From DASRAP01 sp964503275 (lineage in GTDB: Bacteria; Gemmatimonadota; Gemmatimonadetes; Gemmatimonadales; Gemmatimonadaceae), in NCBI GenBank assembly GCA_964503275.1, contig CAZCZO010000010.1, positions 1 through 64,000 on the forward strand: a stretch of DNA of 64,000 nucleotides, in the 5' to 3' direction. Positions within the stretch are counted from its first letter, which is position 1; the number at the start of each line of letters is the position of its first letter. The notes below the pieces were generated by a model that was not told the origin of the DNA, ran no database searches, and saw nothing but the letters and a program-made list of their open reading frames with translations. Of this stretch, positions 34,569 to 42,640 are shown piece after piece. The position numbers were made by a program, and so were the translations under genes.

Positions 34569-35858
34569 TCAGGGGCCGGTGAGTATCGCCCGCGCGTCGT
34601 CCCGCAGCGCGGCGAAGGCCGCGGAGATCCACGCGGTGGACTGCTCCTCGGCCCCGTTGACGTAGCTGTCCACCGCGGCGTTCCCCAGCCGCGCCAGGAA
34701 GCGCAGGATCGGCGAGTCCTGGACCGGCACCACCAGCGAGCGTGCCAGCGCGGCCTGCGGCCAGTCGGGGCGCGCCGTCGCGATCACGCTGAGGGTCGAC
34801 CCCGTGCCCGTGAACGGGCGCCGCAGCGGCGAGCGCAGCATGCGCTCGGTGAGCAGCGGCAGGTCCCAGTTCGGCTCCTGCGTGAAGCGCAGCGCCCAGC
34901 CCCGGCGCTGCGGCTGCCGCACCGTGATGAAGTCGTTGACCAGGCCTGTGAAGCCCAGACGGAACACCAAGAGCTTGGTCGAGAAGTCCGTCTCCATGCG
35001 CACTGTGTCGGGCAGCGGCGCCTCGCCCCCTTCGAGGGGGAGCAGGGCCCCGTCGCGCGAGCGGAAGGCGAGGGTCATCGTGTCGCCGCGGAGCGTGAGG
35101 TCGAACCAGGTGCGCCCGTCCTGCCGCAGGCGCAGGTGCATGCGCACCGGCGAGATGTACTCGGACAGCCATTTCCCGAAGCGCGGGTAGGTCTGTGCGG
35201 CGCGGCTCGGGTGCACGGTGATGGTGTGCCGCTGCCGCCACGCGCCGGTGCCGTCGGGCTCGCTGCGCAGGGCCTGCAGCGAGAACAGGCGCCCCCAGAC
35301 CTGCGCGCTGCGGGGGAACGCGCGGGCGATCTCGAAGCGGGCCGCGACGATGTCGTCGCGCTCGCCGGCGGCGATGAAGGCCACCGGGATCGCCGCGACG
35401 TTGGCCGGCCGCGTCGCGCCGATGCCCAGGTCCACGTTGGCGGTCCACTCGTAGGCGCCGTCGGGGAGCCGCTTGAGCTGCAGATGGTGCAGGCCCTCGC
35501 CCGCGCGGGCCGGCATGCGGAAGTTGCCGGCGGCGAAGTGCATCGCGGGGCCCTCGATGGTCCCGCGCCAGCCGATCGAGCGCAGGTCGGGGCCGGCGGA
35601 CCACAGCCAGGCGGCGGTGTCGTGGAACAGCGAGGCCGGCGTGAGGGCTTGCCGCGCGATGCGCTGTCGTGCGCGCGCGGCCTTGGGGTCGCGGGTGACG
35701 GTCGTGAAGCGCGTGGCGACGGCACCGAACACGCCATCGGCCGTCACGATCGCCTCGGGCGTGGTGCTGCCCAGCCGCGGCGGCACCGACCGGCAGCCGG
35801 CGGCCGCGCCGCCCAGGAGGAGCAGCGCGAGGGCGCGGCGGCGCCCGGCAGGTCTCAG
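34569..35858 (-). CDS. Putative lipoprotein of unknown function (non-standard start suspected)
   Basis: About 429 residues with a textbook lipoprotein signal: RRRALALLLLGGAAAGC, with the lipobox cysteine 22 residues from the proposed start. The mature part is beta-rich, with strands such as MHLRLRQDGRTWFDLTLRG and TDFSTKLLVFRLGFTG. No known domain was recognised; the size and AttH-like 'W-SAGPDL' segment are not enough for an assignment. No ATG, GTG or TTG lies in frame between the signal peptide and the ATG at 35966. That ATG is inside the PIN gene and would place 58 residues before the lipid-anchored cysteine. I therefore place the start at the CTG at 35858; this is an inference. It follows the PIN gene by 25 bases. 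Confidence 0.65.
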   Translation of the reverse strand: MRPAGRRRALALLLLGGAAAGCRSVPPRLGSTTPEAIVTADGVFGAVATRFTTVTRDPKAARARQRIARQALTPASLFHDTAAWLWSAGPDLRSIGWRGTIEGPAMHFAAGNFRMPARAGEGLHHLQLKRLPDGAYEWTANVDLGIGATRPANVAAIPVAFIAAGERDDIVAARFEIARAFPRSAQVWGRLFSLQALRSEPDGTGAWRQRHTITVHPSRAAQTYPRFGKWLSEYISPVRMHLRLRQDGRTWFDLTLRGDTMTLAFRSRDGALLPLEGGEAPLPDTVRMETDFSTKLLVFRLGFTGLVNDFITVRQPQRRGWALRFTQEPNWDLPLLTERMLRSPLRRPFTGTGSTLSVIATARPDWPQAALARSLVVPVQDSPILRFLARLGNAAVDSYVNGAEEQSTAWISAAFAALRDDARAILTGP

Positions 35859-35883
35859 CGACGTGTGGAGCGTGCGGACGCCC

Positions 35884-36285
35884 TCAGGCCACCAACTGCT
35901 CGGGGGCGATCGCGACGCCGGGGAAGGCCCGCTGCAGCGCTTTGTCCCATGTAGCCAGCGGCACATTCAGCAGGCGCGCCACGGCCACGTACTCGCAGTC
36001 GTACGGCGTGCAGCCCGACGCGGCGGCGAGGTCGAGCACCCCCGTCGAGGGGACGTCGAGCTCCGCCTGTGCGAATCGGGACTCCGCATGCGCCATCATC
36101 GCGTGGGCCGACTCGAGCGCCAACCCGCGCTGCCGTCGCATCTGATCGAGGACTGAGCGCAGTTCGCTGCGCCAGAGCCGCGGGACCGCCCAGCGTGTGT
36201 GCGCGTGCAGCAACCGCTCGGCCACGGCTGCGCCGGGTCCGGCCACGTAGAGCGCCGCAATGACGTTGGTGTCGGCGACGATCAC
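35884..36285 (-). CDS. PIN-domain toxin (VapC/FitB type)
   Basis: A 133-residue PIN domain with the expected acidic residues: Asp5 in VADTNVIAALY, Glu41 in RSELRSVL, Asp96 in YDCEYVAVARLL and Asp114 in ATWDKAL. Toxins of this family are Mg2+-dependent ribonucleases that often cut tRNA or rRNA. The GTG start overlaps the stop of the ribbon-helix-helix antitoxin gene (GTGA), the standard order antitoxin then toxin. It is the second gene of a two-gene toxin-antitoxin module lying between two tRNA genes. Confidence 0.92.
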   Translation of the reverse strand: MIVADTNVIAALYVAGPGAAVAERLLHAHTRWAVPRLWRSELRSVLDQMRRQRGLALESAHAMMAHAESRFAQAELDVPSTGVLDLAAASGCTPYDCEYVAVARLLNVPLATWDKALQRAFPGVAIAPEQLVA

Positions 36286-36527
36286 GCGCGGCCCGCTCGC
36301 TTGGCGCGATCGAGGTCCGTGATGCTGACCGGCGCGATCGCTGCGCGCGCGCGCAGGGCGGCCGCCTCCGCGAGAAAGGTGTCCGTGGCCTCGGGCCCGG
36401 GCTCCGCGAGCGCGGACTCGATGGCGAGGATCGCCTCGCGGTTGAGACTGCGGCCCCGCACGCGCGCCCGGTCCTTGAGCCGGTCGTAGAGCGCGTCGGG
36501 GAGGTTCTTGATGGTGAGGACTGCCAT
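36282..36527 (-). CDS. Ribbon-helix-helix antitoxin (FitA/VapB type)
   Basis: An 81-residue protein with the FitA-like N-terminal pattern MAVLTIKNLPDALYDRLKDR. The recognition helix region GRSLNREAILAIESAL follows, and the C-terminal segment ITDLDRAKRAGRA would wrap the toxin. It neutralises the PIN toxin and represses the operon. ATG 36527 is chosen because the family N-terminus begins there; an upstream start would lie in the operator-like sequence. Confidence 0.92.
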   Translation of the reverse strand: MAVLTIKNLPDALYDRLKDRARVRGRSLNREAILAIESALAEPGPEATDTFLAEAAALRARAAIAPVSITDLDRAKRAGRA

Positions 36528-36566
36528 GGGTGCACCCGAGAAATAGTGTGCATCCAAAATGCATCC
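36528..36566 (-). promoter_or_regulatory. Candidate autoregulatory operator of the toxin-antitoxin operon
   Basis: A perfect palindrome GGGTGCACCC (36528-36537) abuts the antitoxin start. It is followed by two direct copies of TGCATCC (36549-36555 and 36560-36566). The shared TGCA core suggests repeated binding sites for ribbon-helix-helix dimers, as is usual for such operons. Binding is inferred. Confidence 0.5.
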
Positions 36567-36691
36567 GTTCGCGGCGGTTTGTCGAGTCATGCTCATTGAC
36601 TATCGGCACCAGGCGGCGACGGCGTCATCATTCGCCTGCAGCGCGGCGCGTTCGAACGCTGCGCCGAGCATGCGCGGAGGCACGCAAAGAC

Positions 36692-36720
36692 TTGCTGTGG
36701 GCGCGCGAATCCCGTAACTT
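36692..36720 (+). promoter_or_regulatory. Promoter of tRNA-Gln
   Basis: TTGCTG (36692-36697) and TAACTT (36715-36720) are separated by 17 bases and lie 22 bases before the tRNA. This is a plausible sigma-70-type promoter. Confidence 0.5.
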
Positions 36721-36742
36721 GAGAATCTGAGGTCCGCCTCAC

Positions 36743-36815
36743 TGCCCCTTGGTGTAACTGGCAACACGTCTGACTCTGGATCAGAAGAGTCCTGGTTCGA
36801 TCCCAGGAGGGGCAA
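36743..36815 (+). tRNA. tRNA-Gln (anticodon CTG)
   Basis: The acceptor TGCCCCT pairs fully with AGGGGCA, and the discriminator is A. The anticodon stem TCTGA/TCAGA holds a loop CTCTGGA whose centre CTG reads CAG (Gln). The T arm contains CTGGTTCGATCCCAG. No CCA is encoded. Confidence 0.97.
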
Positions 36816-36822
36816 TCAGCCG

Positions 36823-36850
36823 GCGCCGTGCTCACAGCACGGCGCTTGTG
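36823..36850 (+). terminator. Hairpin after tRNA-Gln
   Basis: A perfect 10-base-pair GC-rich stem (36823-36832 with 36836-36845) has a 3-base loop. It is followed by a weak T-containing stretch (TTGTGCTATT). It is a likely terminator of the tRNA transcript, although the T-run is poor; the next gene starts at 36880. Confidence 0.6.
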
Positions 36851-36879
36851 CTATTGGGCCACCCCGACAGAGGTCAGTG

Positions 36880-37395
36880 ATGCGATCCGCCACGACACTC
36901 GCCCGGCGCGCCAGCGCCGCCGCCCTCCTCGCCGTCATCGCCAGTTGCTCGTCCGACGGTGACGACGGCCTCAGCCCTCGCGACGCGATCGACGGCGTCC
37001 GCTATTCGGCGCAGCTCGAGCTCATCGCCAACGAGCTCTACCCCAACAAGCCGCCGGCCTTCTTCAACGTGGTCGTGCGGTTGCAGAACACGCGGAGCAT
37101 CGCGTTGTCGCGGCAGTATCCGGTGGCCTGCCCGGTGTTGCTCACGCTGGAGCGGGCGGTGGACGGGCAGGTCGTGTACGACGAAGTGCCGCGCCCGTGC
37201 AGCCCGACGCCGGTCGCGGCGATCGATATCCCGACGAACGGCTCGGCGACGCTGGTGTCGGGACTGCGGATGTTCGCCGCGCTGCGCGCCGACGCGGTGC
37301 CCGCGGGGACCTATCGGGTGGTGGCGACCGTCCGGACCGAAGCGGACCGCACGGTGCAGTTGACCGCTGGCACCCTCACGATCGCCGCGGAATGA
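36880..37395 (+). CDS. Small lipoprotein with BsuPI-like beta domain
   Basis: A 171-residue protein with a signal peptide ending in a lipobox (LLAVIASC), so it is probably lipid-anchored and facing the periplasm or surface. The mature region is a beta sandwich-like sequence with FFNVVVRLQNTRSIALSRQY followed by strands such as GQVVYDEV. It loosely resembles BsuPI-type proteinase-inhibitor domains; this is a pattern match only. GAGG at 36870-36873 sits 6 bases before ATG 36880, which decides between it and GTG 36877. The acylase gene starts on its stop codon (ATGA). Confidence 0.75.
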   Translation: MRSATTLARRASAAALLAVIASCSSDGDDGLSPRDAIDGVRYSAQLELIANELYPNKPPAFFNVVVRLQNTRSIALSRQYPVACPVLLTLERAVDGQVVYDEVPRPCSPTPVAAIDIPTNGSATLVSGLRMFAALRADAVPAGTYRVVATVRTEADRTVQLTAGTLTIAAE

Positions 37396-39608
37396 CCGGG
37401 CGCGCCCTGCGACGGATCGTCGAGAGGGTCTGGCGCCGCGCGTGCCTCGTGGCGCTGGGTCTCAGTGCGGCCACTGGTGCGCCGTTGCTGGCCCAGCCGA
37501 CCCAGTGGGCGGCCCAGGCTCAGCGCGTCACGATCATCCGCGACCACTGGGGCATCGCGCACGTGTATGGCGCGACCGACGCCGACGCGGTGTTCGGCAT
37601 GGTCTACGCCCAGGCGGAGGACGACTTCCACCGGGTCGAGACCAACTACATCAATGCGATGGGGCGCCTGGCCGAGGTCGAGGGCGAGGGCCAGCTGTGG
37701 CGCGACCTGCGCATGAAGCTGTTCATCGACACGCTGGAGTTGAAGCGTCAGTACGCGGCCTCGCCGCCGTGGCTGCGCGCGCTGATGGACGGCTTCGCGG
37801 CGGGGCTCAATCACTATTTGCACACGCATCCCGAGGTGCGGCCGCGCTTGCTCACGCGCTTCGAGCCCTGGATGGCGTTGAGCTTCAGCGAAGGGTCCAT
37901 CGGCGGTGATATCGAGTCGGTGAACCTGCGTGAGCTGGAGCGCTTCTATGGCCCGCGCATGGGGCTGCCCCCGCGCGACGACGCGCCCGCCCCGGCGCCC
38001 ATCCACGACGAGCCCGGCGGCTCCAACGGCTTCGCGATCGCGCCGCGCAACACGGTGAACGGGCACGCGCTGCTCATGATCAACCCGCACACGTCGTTCT
38101 ACTTCCGGCCCGAGATCCACATGGTCTCGCAGGAGGGCCTCAACGCCTATGGGGCGGTGACCTGGGGACAGTTCTTCATCTACCAGGGCTTCAACGAGCG
38201 GCTGGGCTGGATGCACACCTCCGGCGGCGGCGACGTGATCGACGAATATCTGATCACCGCGACCCCGCGGGGCACGGGCTATCGCTACCGCCACGGCCGC
38301 AGTGAACGCGCGGTCGTCGCCAAGACCATCCGTCTGCCGTACCGCACGGCGACCGGCATGGCCGAGCGCGTGGTGACCGCGTACTTCACGCATCACGGTC
38401 CGGTCGTGCGCAGCGAGGGCACGCACTGGGTGGCGGTGCAGCTGATGAACGATCCCCTGCGCGCGCTGCAGCAGAGCTATCTGCGCACCAAGGCCCGCGA
38501 CTACGCCGGCTTCCGAGAGACGATGGCGCTGCGCACCAACTCGTCGAACAACACGGTGTATGCCGACGCGGACGGCGTGATCGCGTACTTCCACGGGAAC
38601 TTCATCCCGCGGCGCGACACGAGTCTCGACTTCACGCGCCCGGTGGACGGGCACGACCCGCGCACGGACTGGCAGGGGCTGCATACGCTCGACGAGATGA
38701 TCGCCCTCAAGGATCCCGCGAGCGGCTGGCTGATGAACACCAACAACTGGCCGTTCACGGCCGCGGGCGAGAGCAGCCCGCGCATCAGTGACTGGCCGCG
38801 GTACATGTCCGCGCAGCGCGAGGACAATGCGCGCGGCGTGCATGCGGTGCGTGTGCTGCAGGGGCGTCGCGACTTCACGCTCGATGCGCTGATCGCCGCC
38901 GCGTACGATCCCGCCTTGCCGGCCTTCGAGCAGTTGCTGCCGCCGCTGGTGGCGGCCTACGACGCCCTCCCCGCCGGCGCGCGCAAGACGGCGCTGGCCG
39001 GCCCCGTCAGTGTGCTGCGGCAGTGGGATCTGCGCTACGGCGTGGCCTCGATCGCGACCACCGTCGCCGACGCCTATGGCACCGAGGTCCTCGCGGCCGC
39101 GACGCCCGCAGCGCGTGCCGCGGGCGCGAACGTCTTCGAGTTCATCGCCGCCGGTCGGGCGGACCGCGAGGCCCTGCTCGGCGCCCTGGAGCGCGGCGTG
39201 GCGCGTCTCACGCGCGACTTCGGCTCGTGGCAGGTGCCCTGGGGCGACATCAACCGCTTCCAGCGCCTGAGCGGGGCGATCGACGCCGCCTTCGACGACG
39301 CCCAGCCCTCGCTGCCCGTGGCCTTCGCCTCGGCCACCTGGGGGTCGCTCGCGGCCTACGGTCAGACCGGCGTGCGCACGACCAAGAGGTACTACGGCAA
39401 TCGGGGCAACTCCTTCGTGGCCGCGGTGGAGTTCGGGCCGCGGGTGCGCGCGAAGAGCGTGTTGGCGGGTGGCGTGCACAGTGATCCCAGCTCGCCGTAC
39501 TTCGCGAACCAGGCCGAGCGCTATGCGACGGGGCAGTTCAAGGACGTGCTGTTCTACCGCGACGAGGTGGAGCGGCACGCCGTGCGGACGTATTCGCCGG
39601 GGCGCTGA
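37392..39608 (+). CDS. Penicillin-acylase-family N-terminal-nucleophile hydrolase
   Basis: A 738-residue precursor with a signal peptide (ending near APLLAQ). The alpha-chain region has RDHWGIAHVYGATDADAVF and YAQAEDDFHRVE. The autoprocessing/nucleophile site is GGSNGFAIAP (Ser211), followed by the beta-chain with NPHTSFYFRPEIHM. Members mature by self-cleavage before the serine and hydrolyse amides such as acyl-homoserine lactones, cyclic imides or beta-lactam side chains. The sequence resembles the acyl-homoserine-lactone/aculeacin acylase side of the family in general layout, but the substrate is undetermined. It acts in the periplasm and is coupled to the upstream lipoprotein. Confidence 0.92.
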   Translation: MTGRALRRIVERVWRRACLVALGLSAATGAPLLAQPTQWAAQAQRVTIIRDHWGIAHVYGATDADAVFGMVYAQAEDDFHRVETNYINAMGRLAEVEGEGQLWRDLRMKLFIDTLELKRQYAASPPWLRALMDGFAAGLNHYLHTHPEVRPRLLTRFEPWMALSFSEGSIGGDIESVNLRELERFYGPRMGLPPRDDAPAPAPIHDEPGGSNGFAIAPRNTVNGHALLMINPHTSFYFRPEIHMVSQEGLNAYGAVTWGQFFIYQGFNERLGWMHTSGGGDVIDEYLITATPRGTGYRYRHGRSERAVVAKTIRLPYRTATGMAERVVTAYFTHHGPVVRSEGTHWVAVQLMNDPLRALQQSYLRTKARDYAGFRETMALRTNSSNNTVYADADGVIAYFHGNFIPRRDTSLDFTRPVDGHDPRTDWQGLHTLDEMIALKDPASGWLMNTNNWPFTAAGESSPRISDWPRYMSAQREDNARGVHAVRVLQGRRDFTLDALIAAAYDPALPAFEQLLPPLVAAYDALPAGARKTALAGPVSVLRQWDLRYGVASIATTVADAYGTEVLAAATPAARAAGANVFEFIAAGRADREALLGALERGVARLTRDFGSWQVPWGDINRFQRLSGAIDAAFDDAQPSLPVAFASATWGSLAAYGQTGVRTTKRYYGNRGNSFVAAVEFGPRVRAKSVLAGGVHSDPSSPYFANQAERYATGQFKDVLFYRDEVERHAVRTYSPGR

Positions 39609-39632
39609 TCGCTGGCCGCGGCCCGACCCGCG

Positions 39633-41018
39633 ATGACGCGCCCCCCGTGGTGGCAACTGATCGCGGTCGCGCTGCTCGGCGCGGTGGGGCTGTGGCTGCG
39701 CATCGGGCCTGAGCTGCGCTCGCCCGAGCGTCAGGCCGGTGGGCTCGGGCCCTTCGCCGATGCCCGATTGTACGACCGGCTCGCCGTGAATCTCGTGCAG
39801 GGCAACGGGTTCTCGGCGATCGACGCGTTCACGACGGTCGCGGTGCGCGACGATGGCTCGCTGCTGCGCCCGCCCGCCGTGACCCGCCCGCCGGCGTATC
39901 CCGCGTTCCTCGCGCTGCAGTACGCCATCATCGGCGATCGCCACAGCACGGACCCGGGACTCCGCGCGACGCGCTGGCACACCGCACGACTGGTGCAAGG
40001 CGGCCTCGACATGATGACCGCCGGACTCGTCCTCGCGTCCGTCAGCACGCTGCTGCCCGCGTCACCCATCGCCGCGACGGTGGCCTTCGGTGTGTACGCG
40101 CTCAATCCGTACACGCCGCACTACACGCGCGCCATCCTCACCGAGACGCTCGCCACCTTTCTCGTGGCCCTGGCGCTGTGGCTGACGCTACGTGCGCTGC
40201 GCGACGACCGCTCGCGGCAGTGGGGTGTGGCCGGCGCGGCTTGGGGCGTTGCGGCGCTGTGTCAGGCGCAGTTGCTGCTGCTCGCACCGGTGGTCGCACT
40301 GAGCGTGCTGCTGTGGCGCGCCCGGCGCGATGCCGCCGCGCGACGCCGGGCCGCGCTGCTCATCGCGGGCACCGCGCTCGCCATCGCGCCCTGGACCATA
40401 CGCAACGCCTGGCACTTCAAGGCCGTGATCCCTGTCGCGGTCGGTGCCACGGGACCGATGCTCCTCATGGGGACTTGGGAGATGGCGGACACCTGGGAAG
40501 GGTGGGGTGTGTTCCCCACGGCGATCTTCCCCGACAGCGCCGACCGCGCACGGCTTCGTGCGCTCGATGACTCGATCGTGTACCACCTTGAACGAGGCTC
40601 GCCGCGCGCGGCCGAATTCAATGCGGCGTTCACGGCGCGGGCCGTCGAAGAGATGCGCGCACAGCCGGCGCGCACCGTGGCCGCGTGGCTCGATGGCGTG
40701 CGGCGGCTGTGGTTCTTCGACTACATCCTGCACATCCGCGATCGCGAGGCGCCCCCGTGGTACCTCGCGGGCATGTTGCTGGCGGCGCTCGCGGGGCTGA
40801 CCGCGCTGCCCGGTCCGCTACGCCGTCACGCGGCGTTCGCGGCCTTGCCCGCGCTGTATCTCACCCTGGTGTTCCTGCCCCTGCATGTCGAGGCGCGGTT
40901 CATCGTCCCCGCGATCCCCGGGTTGGCGGTGCTCGCGGGCGTCGGCGTGGCCGCCGCGCTGCACGCGGCGCGCGCCCGGTGGCTCAGGGGATCATCCCCA
41001 GACCCCGCAGCAGCGTGA
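39633..41018 (+). CDS. GT-C-fold membrane glycosyltransferase (GT39/ArnT-like)
   Basis: A 461-residue protein with about ten membrane helices. The first periplasmic loop has an acidic motif ADARLYDRLAVNLVQGNGFS, typical of ArnT/PMT-type enzymes that bind a polyprenyl-phosphate sugar. Helical repeats such as ALNPYTPHYTRAILTETLA follow, where the acidic residue after 'R' is conserved. It should transfer a sugar from a lipid carrier to an acceptor on the outer face of the inner membrane; donor and acceptor are unknown. The last 35 bases overlap the convergent glycosyltransferase gene. Confidence 0.82.
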   Translation: MTRPPWWQLIAVALLGAVGLWLRIGPELRSPERQAGGLGPFADARLYDRLAVNLVQGNGFSAIDAFTTVAVRDDGSLLRPPAVTRPPAYPAFLALQYAIIGDRHSTDPGLRATRWHTARLVQGGLDMMTAGLVLASVSTLLPASPIAATVAFGVYALNPYTPHYTRAILTETLATFLVALALWLTLRALRDDRSRQWGVAGAAWGVAALCQAQLLLLAPVVALSVLLWRARRDAAARRRAALLIAGTALAIAPWTIRNAWHFKAVIPVAVGATGPMLLMGTWEMADTWEGWGVFPTAIFPDSADRARLRALDDSIVYHLERGSPRAAEFNAAFTARAVEEMRAQPARTVAAWLDGVRRLWFFDYILHIRDREAPPWYLAGMLLAALAGLTALPGPLRRHAAFAALPALYLTLVFLPLHVEARFIVPAIPGLAVLAGVGVAAALHAARARWLRGSSPDPAAA

Positions 41019-42234
41019 GTGTGACGGCATCGGCCTCGCCGGGTTGGGCGCCGAAGATCCGGCCATAGATCCAGAGCCCGAGCATCGCGTTGACAGCGGC
41101 CACCGCGACCATGGCACTGCGGGTCCACTGCGGCGTGCGCTGCGCGATGAGGCGCCACATCCACCACGCCGCGAGGATCGCGTGCAGCGCGTTGAGGGTC
41201 ACCCAGATGCGCGCATTCTTGGTACCCAGCGCCAGCGCCACCGTGCTCACGGCGATCACCGCGACCAACACCGCACTGCCCCGGTCGTCCTCGTCCCGCC
41301 GCGCGATGAGCACGGCCCCGATGCCCGCGATCGCCGACAGCGTCACCAACGGATTCAGGGCGAGGAGATCGACATACACGCGCCACGCGGGCCCGCCCTG
41401 CACGGTGTCCACCGGCGAGCCGGCCTGCGTGCCACCCAGCGTCTGCGCGACCAACTGCTGCAGCGCGTCGGGAAAGAGTGCGCCGCCACCGAGGGCGAGC
41501 AATCCGCCGAGGTAGAGCAGCGGCGGCACGGCGACCAGCGCGAGGTCGGCAGGGTCCACGCGCAGCGGCCAGCGCGCCTGCCAGCGCAGGATCAGCACCA
41601 CCGGCAACATCACCACGAACGACTCCTTCACGGCCAGCGCCAGCGTGAGTGCGCCGATCGCGGCCCCCAGCTCCCAACGGGCCGCGGGCCGGCCGCGGAG
41701 GCGTGCGACGGAGTAGAGTGCGAGCAGGGAGGTCGCGAGCACCACTTCGTCTTGCATGGCCCGCCGGCCGAGGCCGAGGTCGAGCGCCGACACGGCGGTG
41801 AAGGCGGCGGCCAGCACGGCCGCGGGACGCGCGATCAGCGTGGACGCCAGCAGATACGTCGCCCCGACCGCGAGCACGCCCGCGAGCATCGAGAGCGCCG
41901 CCAACTGCTCGAAGCCGCAGCGGCCCGCCGCTCGGCAGGCGCCCGCGCTGAGCAATACGTGCCCCCAGCGGGTCGGGCGCGGGACATACCAACCCGTGTC
42001 GAGCCAGAGCTGCACGCTGGCCCGGAATCCGGCGATCCCGTCGTTGGCCACCGCGTTCGCCCAGTTCAGGTACCAGCTCTCGTCCCAGGGCGTGAACTGC
42101 ACCCCGCCGTGGATGCGCCAGCGCAGCCAGGCAGCGAGGAGCACGACGATGGTCAGCGCGAGTGGAACGCTGCGATCACGCGCCTCCGGTACGCCGGAGA
42201 CCTCCGATCCCGTGGGTGCTGTCGCCGGCCTCAT
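40984..42234 (-). CDS. GT-C-fold membrane glycosyltransferase (GT39-like)
   Basis: A 416-residue multispanning protein. After a short N-terminus, helix 1 (SVPLALTIVVLLAAWLRWR) leads to a periplasmic loop with the acidic motif WDESWYLNWANAVANDG, then repeated helices with GRRAMQDEVVLATSLLAL. ATG 42234 was chosen because it follows the upstream TPR gene's stop by 10 bases; the longer start would overlap that gene. It is probably co-transcribed with the small TPR protein. Function by fold: sugar transfer from polyprenyl phosphate; specifics unknown. Confidence 0.82.
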   Translation of the reverse strand: MRPATAPTGSEVSGVPEARDRSVPLALTIVVLLAAWLRWRIHGGVQFTPWDESWYLNWANAVANDGIAGFRASVQLWLDTGWYVPRPTRWGHVLLSAGACRAAGRCGFEQLAALSMLAGVLAVGATYLLASTLIARPAAVLAAAFTAVSALDLGLGRRAMQDEVVLATSLLALYSVARLRGRPAARWELGAAIGALTLALAVKESFVVMLPVVLILRWQARWPLRVDPADLALVAVPPLLYLGGLLALGGGALFPDALQQLVAQTLGGTQAGSPVDTVQGGPAWRVYVDLLALNPLVTLSAIAGIGAVLIARRDEDDRGSAVLVAVIAVSTVALALGTKNARIWVTLNALHAILAAWWMWRLIAQRTPQWTRSAMVAVAAVNAMLGLWIYGRIFGAQPGEADAVTLTLLRGLGMIP

Positions 42235-42244
42235 TGCGTCGCCG

Positions 42245-42610
42245 TCACTGCGCTGGACCGCGTGCCCGCTCGGCACGCGCCCGGGCATAGTCCGCGCGCG
42301 CGGTCACGTGCTGGGGCTGGAGCACCAAGGCCACCCGGAGCGGCATCTGCGCCTCGAGCGGTCGACCCGCCGCGAGGTATGCCGCGCCCAACGCCGCATA
42401 GCGATCCGCCGATGCGGGCTGGGCGTCGACGGCGCGCGCGAGTGCCGCGAAGGGCGCATCGCCCGGGGCAGGGGTGCGCGCGACGGCCGCCGCCGCAGGC
42501 GCGTGCGGTCCCCGGAGTGCCCGCTGCAAGGCCACCTGCGCACCCCAGACCCCCAGCACGAGCAGGGCCAGCGCGACGACGGCGTCGGACCGTGCGCGAT
42601 TCCCTTCCAT
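42245..42610 (-). CDS. Small membrane-anchored TPR-like protein
   Basis: A 121-residue protein with one N-terminal transmembrane helix (AVVALALLVLGVWGAQVAL). A single TPR-like helix pair follows (ADRYAALGAAYLAAGRPLEA), then QMPLRVALVLQPQHVTARAD. It probably assists an envelope protein complex; no specific role is visible. It is divergent from rfbB with only 30 bases between the start codons, so both promoters must lie within neighbouring coding sequence. Confidence 0.7.
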   Translation of the reverse strand: MEGNRARSDAVVALALLVLGVWGAQVALQRALRGPHAPAAAAVARTPAPGDAPFAALARAVDAQPASADRYAALGAAYLAAGRPLEAQMPLRVALVLQPQHVTARADYARARAERARGPAQ

Positions 42611-42640
42611 CACCCTGCGTCGCAATGCAACTTCTTCGGC

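Noticed and set aside
36528..36742. Short open frames in the gap between the antitoxin and tRNA-Gln
   Set aside because: They run into the tRNA promoter or the tRNA itself and have no ribosome-binding site or recognisable domain.
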